Assembly (NCBI GenBank): GCA_027047745.1
Contig: JALTUB010000366.1
Span: forward strand, 1 to 28,556
Reading direction: 5' to 3'
DNA from: Sulfurimonas sp.
Lineage (GTDB): Bacteria; Campylobacterota; Campylobacteria; Campylobacterales; Sulfurimonadaceae
Length of the DNA stretch: 28,556 nt
Part shown: piece after piece, positions 24,019 through 28,556 of the stretch
Layout of the letters: each line of letters begins with the position of its first letter
Position numbering within the stretch: position 1 is the first letter of the stretch
Program-made: the position numbers and the translations under genes
The notes under the pieces: model-generated
Seen by the model: the letters and a program-made list of their open reading frames with translations, nothing else
Databases searched by the model: none
What the model was told of the DNA's origin: nothing

Positions 24019-26417
24019 AAAACTTCTTCGACTCTTTTTACTCCAACTATTTCCATAGTCTCTTTAACCTCTTTAGGAATATCATCCAAATCTCTTTCAT
24101 GATTTTTTTGTGGTACTAAAACTTTTGTCATACCTGCTTTGTGTGCAGCTATAAGTTTCTCTTTGAGTCCACCAATAGGTAATACATCGCCACTTAGTGA
24201 GACTTCACCAGTCATAGCAATCTCTGAGCGAATTTTTTTTGAACTTAGTATAGATGAGATTACGCTAACCATAGCGATACCAGCACTAGGACCATCTTTT
24301 GGTGTTGCACCATCTGGAACATGAATATGTAGGTCATAACGCTTATAAATCTCACTTGGATCTACTTTTATATTTTCTTCTTTTTCTTTAAAGGTTTTTG
24401 GAATGTTTTCATCTGAAATTTTTAACTTTTTAGTGTCGATAAGTGTTTTAACAACACTCATAGCAATTCTAGCTGACTCTTTCATGACATCACCAAGACT
24501 TCCTGTTAGTTGAAGCGTTCCTTTTCCTTTTATGCGTATGCTCTCTATCTTAAGCACATCGCCACCAACTGCTGTCCATGCAAGACCATTAACAACACCG
24601 ATAACTGGAACTTTATCTGTTTTTTCTATCTCAAAAACGCTTTTATCAAAGAAATCTTTTAAGTTTTTAAGAGTGATAGAGACTTTTGTAAGGGAAGATT
24701 CTTGCAAAATATCTTTTGCCACTTTTCTACTGACTTCAGCTAAACGACGGCGAAGATTACGAACTCCTGCCTCTCTTGTGTAGCTATGTATAAGCTCTTT
24801 TAGTGCAGGTTTTGAGATGTTTAGTTCTGACTTTTTAAGTCCATGTTTTTTTATCTCTTGAGGAAGTAAGTATCTAGTAGCTATCTCAAACTTCTCTTGT
24901 GGTGTGTATGAACTAACTGTGATAAACTCCATCCTATCACGAAGTGGAGCAGGTATTCGTCCAACATCATTTGCAGTTGCTATAAAGATAACATTACTCA
25001 AGTCAAGATTGAAGTTTAGATAATAATCTCTAAACTCACTGTTTTGTTCAGGGTCAAGTATCTCTAAAAGTGCAGCAGTAGGGTCTCCTCTTTGACTTCT
25101 TGAAACCTTATCAACTTCATCTAAAACTATAACAGGGTTCATCTTTTTAGAGTCAATGAGTCCCTGAGTTATACGCCCTGGCATAGCACCAACATAAGTA
25201 CGACGATGCCCTCTAAGCTCGTTTACATCTTCAAGACCACCAAGAGCTATCCTTATAAGAGGTCTTTTTAGAGCAGTGGCAATAGAGTTTGCAAGTGAAG
25301 TTTTACCAACACCAGGAGGTCCTGAGAAACATAAGATAGCCCCAGCACTTTTTTTCTGGCTAATACCTCTAAGTGCAAGTAGTTCTTTAACAGCAAAATA
25401 CTCTACTATGCGTTTTTTAGGCTTTTTAAGAGAGAAATGGTCTTCATCAAGTTGTGTTTGTACATCTTCTATCTTAAGAGACTTTTTAGCCATATCTCCA
25501 AAAGGAATATCGAGTACCCAGTCCAGATATGTTTGTGTCATGGAAGCATCAGATGAATCAGGGTGCATACGAGAATAACGATCAAGTTGTTTGTTTATCT
25601 CCTTGTAAGCATCTTCACTCATCCCAGCCTTTTTTGCTTGGAGTTTTTTTCTGTACTCTTCTATCTCTTCATCTCGTGAAGTATCAGTACCAAGCTCTTT
25701 TTGAATCTCTTTTAACTGTTCTTTTAAGAAGTATTCTTTATTTACTTTTTCTATGTGTGTATGTACCTTAGAGCGAATCTCTTTTTGAAGTTTATTTGCT
25801 TCTATCTCATCTATAAGATAGTCAATAAGGTCTAAAAATCTCTGTTCAGTATCAGTCTGTATAAACAGCTGATAAGCTTGTTCTTTTTTGAGTTTTACAG
25901 TTGAACATATAAGGTCAATGATACGATTGTGGTCATGATTTTCTTCTATAGTTCTAAGTAAATCAGGTGGAAAATAGTTGCTAATAGTAGATAAAGATCT
26001 AACTTTCTCTCTTACTATTTCAAGAATAGCATCAACTTTTAAGGAGTTGACTATACTAGGTTCTATAATATTAACATGAGCTATAAGTGGTGTGTGTGAG
26101 ACTTCATACTCAGGTTTTGCTCTTGCTAAACCTTGAAAAAGCACCTTGATTCTTCCATCAGGTAGAGAAACTTTCCTCATGATTGAACCAACAACACCAG
26201 CATCATATAAAGAGGCATAATCCCTTTGACCTTCATGTTGTGGTTTTGTTGGACATACTATAACAAGAGTATTTTCTTCTATAGCTTTTGTAGCTGCATT
26301 TATATTGTTCTCATCACTTAAAAACAGAGGTGAAATCATAAAAGGGTATAAAAAGAGTTCGTCCTCTGCTATAACTGGTATATCAGTTGGAAATTCTCCA
26401 TAGTTGCTTAGTTTCAT
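24000..26417 (-). CDS. lon: ATP-dependent protease Lon
   Basis: Lon degrades misfolded and regulatory proteins in the cytoplasm using ATP. The 805 residues contain the LAN substrate-binding domain (about 1-200, from IPVIAEDELFLYPFMISPLFLS), a coiled-coil helical region, the AAA+ module with Walker A GPPGVGKTS, Walker B VIVLDEVDK and sensor region IFIATANDVGRIPAPLRDRMEFI, and the C-terminal protease with catalytic Ser711 (PKDGPSAG) and Lys754 (GLKEK). The Ser-Lys distance of 43 residues equals that of E. coli Lon. AGGAAC lies 7 bases before the ATG. It follows bamD by 11 bases on the same strand, and fliW is divergent; from memory C. jejuni has the same lon, lipoprotein, fliW order. No heat-shock operator was recognised. 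Confidence 0.97.
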   Translation of the reverse strand: MKLSNYGEFPTDIPVIAEDELFLYPFMISPLFLSDENNINAATKAIEENTLVIVCPTKPQHEGQRDYASLYDAGVVGSIMRKVSLPDGRIKVLFQGLARAKPEYEVSHTPLIAHVNIIEPSIVNSLKVDAILEIVREKVRSLSTISNYFPPDLLRTIEENHDHNRIIDLICSTVKLKKEQAYQLFIQTDTEQRFLDLIDYLIDEIEANKLQKEIRSKVHTHIEKVNKEYFLKEQLKEIQKELGTDTSRDEEIEEYRKKLQAKKAGMSEDAYKEINKQLDRYSRMHPDSSDASMTQTYLDWVLDIPFGDMAKKSLKIEDVQTQLDEDHFSLKKPKKRIVEYFAVKELLALRGISQKKSAGAILCFSGPPGVGKTSLANSIATALKRPLIRIALGGLEDVNELRGHRRTYVGAMPGRITQGLIDSKKMNPVIVLDEVDKVSRSQRGDPTAALLEILDPEQNSEFRDYYLNFNLDLSNVIFIATANDVGRIPAPLRDRMEFITVSSYTPQEKFEIATRYLLPQEIKKHGLKKSELNISKPALKELIHSYTREAGVRNLRRRLAEVSRKVAKDILQESSLTKVSITLKNLKDFFDKSVFEIEKTDKVPVIGVVNGLAWTAVGGDVLKIESIRIKGKGTLQLTGSLGDVMKESARIAMSVVKTLIDTKKLKISDENIPKTFKEKEENIKVDPSEIYKRYDLHIHVPDGATPKDGPSAGIAMVSVISSILSSKKIRSEIAMTGEVSLSGDVLPIGGLKEKLIAAHKAGMTKVLVPQKNHERDLDDIPKEVKETMEIVGVKRVEEVLKQVLI

Positions 26418-26428
26418 AAAATATGTTC

Positions 26429-27202
26429 CTATTTATCTAAAGTTGTATTGTTATCAGTTGTGTTGTCATCAGTTAAAATCTCATCTGTATTTTCATGGCG
26501 AGATACAACACTAGTAGTATCTGGAATCATAAAGGCATACCAACTAGATGTGCCATTACCCTCAAACCATTCACGATACCATACTATATTTGCTCTATCT
26601 ACATCATCCCAATTTATCCAAGGCTCAGGTTCTATAGCTCTGTAGTAAGCAGCTGCTTTTGGTTTGTCAATTCTATCATAAAGAGAAGCAATAGCTTCAT
26701 TGAGTATTGCTTGTGCCATGTGTAAGTTTGTAGCCATAGTATCAACTACAGGGTAATACGAAGAGTGAGGATAGTTTAGTTTAAAGTTTTCTGCAGCTAT
26801 TATCGCTTCATTTATAAGCGATTGGTCTCTTCTTGGGTTTGGTAGAGCCATATATTTTGCTTTTATCTTCATAAACTCTGAAAACTCTTTTTCATTTGAG
26901 TTCGCATATCTTTTAATATACTCGTTTAAAAAATGCTCACTCAAAAGATATTCTCCATAATGCATATGGGCAATAGCAAGTATCATAGTCGCTTCTGGAA
27001 GCAGTGGCGAAGCAGAATGTTCACTCTGAAGTGATGAGTAATAGTCATCTGCCTTATCAAAGTTGTTTTGCGAGACACTCTCTATGATTTTACCATACCA
27101 ATAAACAGCTGGTTTGTTATACTCTTCTACCTTTTTAGAACAACCTGAAAAAAAGAGTAAAGAGCCTAGAACTAAAAGTGTAAATTTTGTTTTTATTGTC
27201 AT
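26429..27202 (-). CDS. bamD: Outer membrane assembly lipoprotein BamD
   Basis: BamD is the essential lipoprotein partner of BamA in inserting beta-barrels into the outer membrane. The signal MTIKTKFTLLVLGSLLFFSGC puts the lipidated Cys at 21. The mature protein has tetratricopeptide-like helices: YWYGKIIESVSQNNFDKADDYYSSLQSEH, SPLLPEATMILAIAHMHYGEYLLSEHFLNEYIKRY and FKLNYPHSSYYPVVDTMATNLHMAQAILNEAIASLYDRIDKPKAAAYY. The last 25 residues are Asp/Thr/Asn-rich (DDNTTDNNTT) low complexity and are probably disordered. I use the ATG at 27202 (257 residues) because a GGATGG sequence lies upstream and the signal begins properly; an ATG at 27214 adds four residues. It is the promoter-proximal gene of a bamD-lon pair and is divergent from fliW. 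Confidence 0.88.
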   Translation of the reverse strand: MTIKTKFTLLVLGSLLFFSGCSKKVEEYNKPAVYWYGKIIESVSQNNFDKADDYYSSLQSEHSASPLLPEATMILAIAHMHYGEYLLSEHFLNEYIKRYANSNEKEFSEFMKIKAKYMALPNPRRDQSLINEAIIAAENFKLNYPHSSYYPVVDTMATNLHMAQAILNEAIASLYDRIDKPKAAAYYRAIEPEPWINWDDVDRANIVWYREWFEGNGTSSWYAFMIPDTTSVVSRHENTDEILTDDNTTDNNTTLDK

Positions 27203-27227
27203 ACATCCATCCAAATACTTAATTGAT

Positions 27228-27257
27228 GTGTTATTCTATCTAAAACTTATATAACAC
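27228..27257. promoter_or_regulatory. Inverted repeat between bamD and fliW
   Basis: GTGTTAT (27228-27234) and ATAACAC (27251-27257) are perfect reverse complements with a 16-base AT-rich centre, in the 121-base divergent gap. The right arm overlaps TATATAAC, a possible -10 for fliW. It could be an operator for a dimeric regulator or chance in AT-rich sequence. Confidence 0.35.
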
Positions 27258-27323
27258 TCTTTAAACTAGGAATATTTTATGCTTAAAAGTGATACAATAA
27301 ACAAAATTACAAAAAGGTTTTTT

Positions 27324-27704
27324 ATGAAATTTGATATAGTTACTCCACTTTTAGGCTTTAAAGAGATAAAACAAGTAGAATTAGAGAAGGTAGACGATAT
27401 TTTCATGAGAATGCAATCTTGTCAAAATAATAATATATCTTTTACCTTAGTAAATCCGTATGCTCTAAGAGAGTATGATTTTGAAGTTCCAAAAAATCTA
27501 AAAGAAGAACTGGGTATAACAGTAAACTCAAACCTACTTATTTACAATATACTTCTTATACAAAATCCCATAGAAGACTCTATAGTAAACTTTATAGGAC
27601 CCTTGGTTTTTAATTCGGACACTAAAAAAGCAGCACAAATCATACTATCTGACTCTAAGGAGTATTTTATAGCAGAGAAGATTTCGTCTTTTTTGAAGAA
27701 GTAG
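27324..27704 (+). CDS. fliW: Flagellar assembly factor FliW
   Basis: FliW binds flagellin and antagonises the RNA-binding regulator CsrA, coupling flagellin translation to export. The 126-residue protein has the family pattern: KFDIVTPLLGFKEIKQVELEKVDDIFMRM at the start, FTLVNPYALREYDFEVP in the middle, and LLIYNILLIQNPIEDSIVNFIGPLVFN followed by AAQIILSDSKEYFIAEKIS. The chosen ATG (27324) has AAGG 6 bases upstream and matches where FliW proteins begin. An in-frame ATG at 27279 also has a good site (AGGA, 7 bases) and would add 15 basic residues; the sequence does not settle this. No flagellin or csrA gene lies in the window. It implies a flagellated host. Confidence 0.9.
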   Translation: MKFDIVTPLLGFKEIKQVELEKVDDIFMRMQSCQNNNISFTLVNPYALREYDFEVPKNLKEELGITVNSNLLIYNILLIQNPIEDSIVNFIGPLVFNSDTKKAAQIILSDSKEYFIAEKISSFLKK

Positions 27705-27759
27705 ATTAGCTCTATTGATATTTTTGACATTCTTATTTTATTAAAGTATAATTTACATT

Positions 27760-28071
27760 ATGGATAAAACTACAATTATTAAAAATTTACACTTCTTTAA
27801 TCATCGCTATAAAGCCCAAGGTTTTATGCTTTTTAGTCTTTTTGGTTCTTATGCTCGTGGTACAGAGGATATATTTAGTGACATAGATCTCACATACAAA
27901 ATAGACCACGATATTTTTTTCAAAGATAATGCATTTGCTAAACTTGCAAAGATTGAAGATATAAAAAAAGAGTTAGAACTTCTGTTTCATAAAAAAGTAG
28001 ACCTTATCCCAGCCAACACAAAAAACCATCTCATTCAAGAACAGCTTCAAAAAGAGCAGATAGCTATATGA
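27760..28071 (+). CDS. mntA: MntA-type nucleotidyltransferase antitoxin
   Basis: A 103-residue minimal nucleotidyltransferase. The catalytic signature GS-x10-DxD is intact: Gly29-Ser30, then Asp41 and Asp43 (SDIDL), with a third acidic residue at Asp81 (KKVDLIP). In characterised MntA/HepT pairs this enzyme transfers AMP to a tyrosine beside the HepT active site and so silences it. Here that role is inferred from the motif and from the HepT-like gene that follows with a 4-base ATGA overlap. The gene lies 55 bases after fliW. As I recall, proC occupies this place in C. jejuni, so the pair may be an insertion. Confidence 0.85.
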   Translation: MDKTTIIKNLHFFNHRYKAQGFMLFSLFGSYARGTEDIFSDIDLTYKIDHDIFFKDNAFAKLAKIEDIKKELELLFHKKVDLIPANTKNHLIQEQLQKEQIAI

Positions 28072-28418
28072 AAAAGAGATTAGAATCCATAGTAGAAAAG
28101 ATTGATGATATAGAGTTTTTTATATCTCAAAAAAATGGAAAAATAATGTCTGCACTAGAAGACAGAACTTTAAAACCAGCGATAAGAATGCAAATCATTT
28201 CCATTGCCGAACAATTTAACAAACTAAAAGATGAAAATGAGTTTGAAATACTTTCGAAAATAGATAAAATAGACTTAAAAGGTCTCAATGCAGTTAGAAA
28301 TTTCATAGCCCATGATTATGACAGTGTTGACGATGAAGTTATAGAAACCGTACTAAGAGTTCATCTGCCAAAGATAAAAAGTAAGATACTTGATTTGCTA
28401 AACAAGCAAAGCAAATAA
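28068..28418 (+). CDS. hepT: HepT-type HEPN ribonuclease toxin
   Basis: A 116-residue all-helical HEPN protein. The RNase motif R-x4-H-x-Y is intact: Arg77, His82 and Tyr84 in AVRNFIAHDYDSVD. Tyr84 is in the place modified by MntA in the Shewanella system. The N-terminal helix KKRLESIVEKIDDIEFFISQ and the long central helix match the DUF86/HepT layout, though QIISIAEQFNKLKDENEFE differs from the most common version. It overlaps mntA by 4 bases, so the toxin is made after its antitoxin. The likely target is RNA, such as mRNA or tRNA. Roles suggested for such pairs include phage defence, which is inference here. Confidence 0.85.
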   Translation: MKKRLESIVEKIDDIEFFISQKNGKIMSALEDRTLKPAIRMQIISIAEQFNKLKDENEFEILSKIDKIDLKGLNAVRNFIAHDYDSVDDEVIETVLRVHLPKIKSKILDLLNKQSK

Positions 28419-28427
28419 TTTTATTGC

Positions 28428-28497
28428 TAGTTCCCATATTACTTTGTTGTAGTGCTTTTTCTGCATTCCCAATCGGAGATTGGGAACGAGGGAACTA
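28428..28497. repeat. Nested palindromic element resembling REP sequences
   Basis: An inner hairpin TTCCCAATC (28466-28474) / GATTGGGAA (28478-28486) has a perfect 9-bp stem with a three-base loop. It sits inside an outer pair TAGTTCCC (28428-28435) / GGGAACTA (28490-28497). The core GCATTCCCAATCGGAGATT and the following GGGAACGAG resemble dispersed palindromes known from many genomes, some moved by RAYT transposases. Only one copy is in the window, so the repeat status is unproven. Confidence 0.55.
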
Positions 28498-28549
28498 TCC
28501 TTAACATACAAAACAACTCACTTTAAGATTTTTTTTTCTTATATAGTGG

Positions 28550-28555
28550 TACAAT
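28550..28555 (+). promoter_or_regulatory. Possible -10 box at the right edge
   Basis: The sequence TGGTACAAT has an extended -10 form (TG before TACAAT) after a long T tract. It would drive a plus-strand gene beyond the window. No -35 is clear. Confidence 0.3.
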
Positions 28556-28556
28556 T

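Noticed and set aside
28428..28497. CRISPR repeat or integron attC site
   Set aside because: There is one copy with no spacers, and the outer arms lack the attC core GTTRRRY/RYYYAAC.

Overview
The window looks like a low-GC chromosomal segment from a Campylobacterota (Epsilonproteobacteria) bacterium, most like Sulfurimonas or a relative. The evidence is a stand-alone atpE with a signal-like N-terminus, a glutamine synthetase whose adenylylation tyrosine is replaced by Phe, a pnp / phosphoribosyltransferase / lptD / RDD / purD block, a lon-bamD-fliW block, an Aer/CetB-type PAS protein, and T-rich promoters with good -10 but weak -35 boxes. The genus is an inference; there is no rRNA or other decisive marker here.

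Left part (1-17062): almost every gene is on the minus strand. In transcription order from right to left these are a small lipoprotein resembling LptM, nadB, nhaD, a CPA1 Na+/H+ antiporter, guaA, hemD, a structured RNA that I call 6S RNA, purD, an RDD membrane protein, lptD, a phosphoribosyltransferase, pnp, atpE, tRNA-Leu(GAG), glnA, and the first 295 codons of leuA. Most neighbours overlap or lie within about 25 bases. Breaks with promoter- or terminator-like signals occur upstream of guaA, at the 6S/purD gap, around atpE, and between glnA and leuA. The content is housekeeping: NAD, heme, purine, glutamine and leucine synthesis, RNA turnover, LPS assembly, and ion homeostasis.

Middle (17101-23970, plus strand): uvrC is followed by a compact four-gene signalling cluster. 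It encodes a soluble PAS sensor, a protein with one intact and one degenerate Hpt domain, a membrane hybrid histidine kinase with one canonical receiver between two degenerate ones, and a single-domain response regulator. The parts form a complete phosphorelay (kinase His293 to receiver Asp715 to Hpt His260 to regulator Asp59). No DNA-binding output is encoded, so a behavioural or protein-level output such as energy taxis is plausible.

Right part (23988-28556): a bidirectional terminator inside the 3' end of lon separates the signalling cluster from the convergent bamD-lon pair. Divergent from bamD is fliW, followed by an MntA/HepT-type toxin-antitoxin pair. A nested palindromic element resembling REP sequences lies just after hepT. 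This last 0.8 kb is the only stretch that looks like accessory DNA. The most noteworthy observations are the 6S RNA candidate upstream of purD, the degenerate Hpt and receiver domains of the phosphorelay, the LptM-like micro-lipoprotein, and the TA module with its adjacent palindrome.
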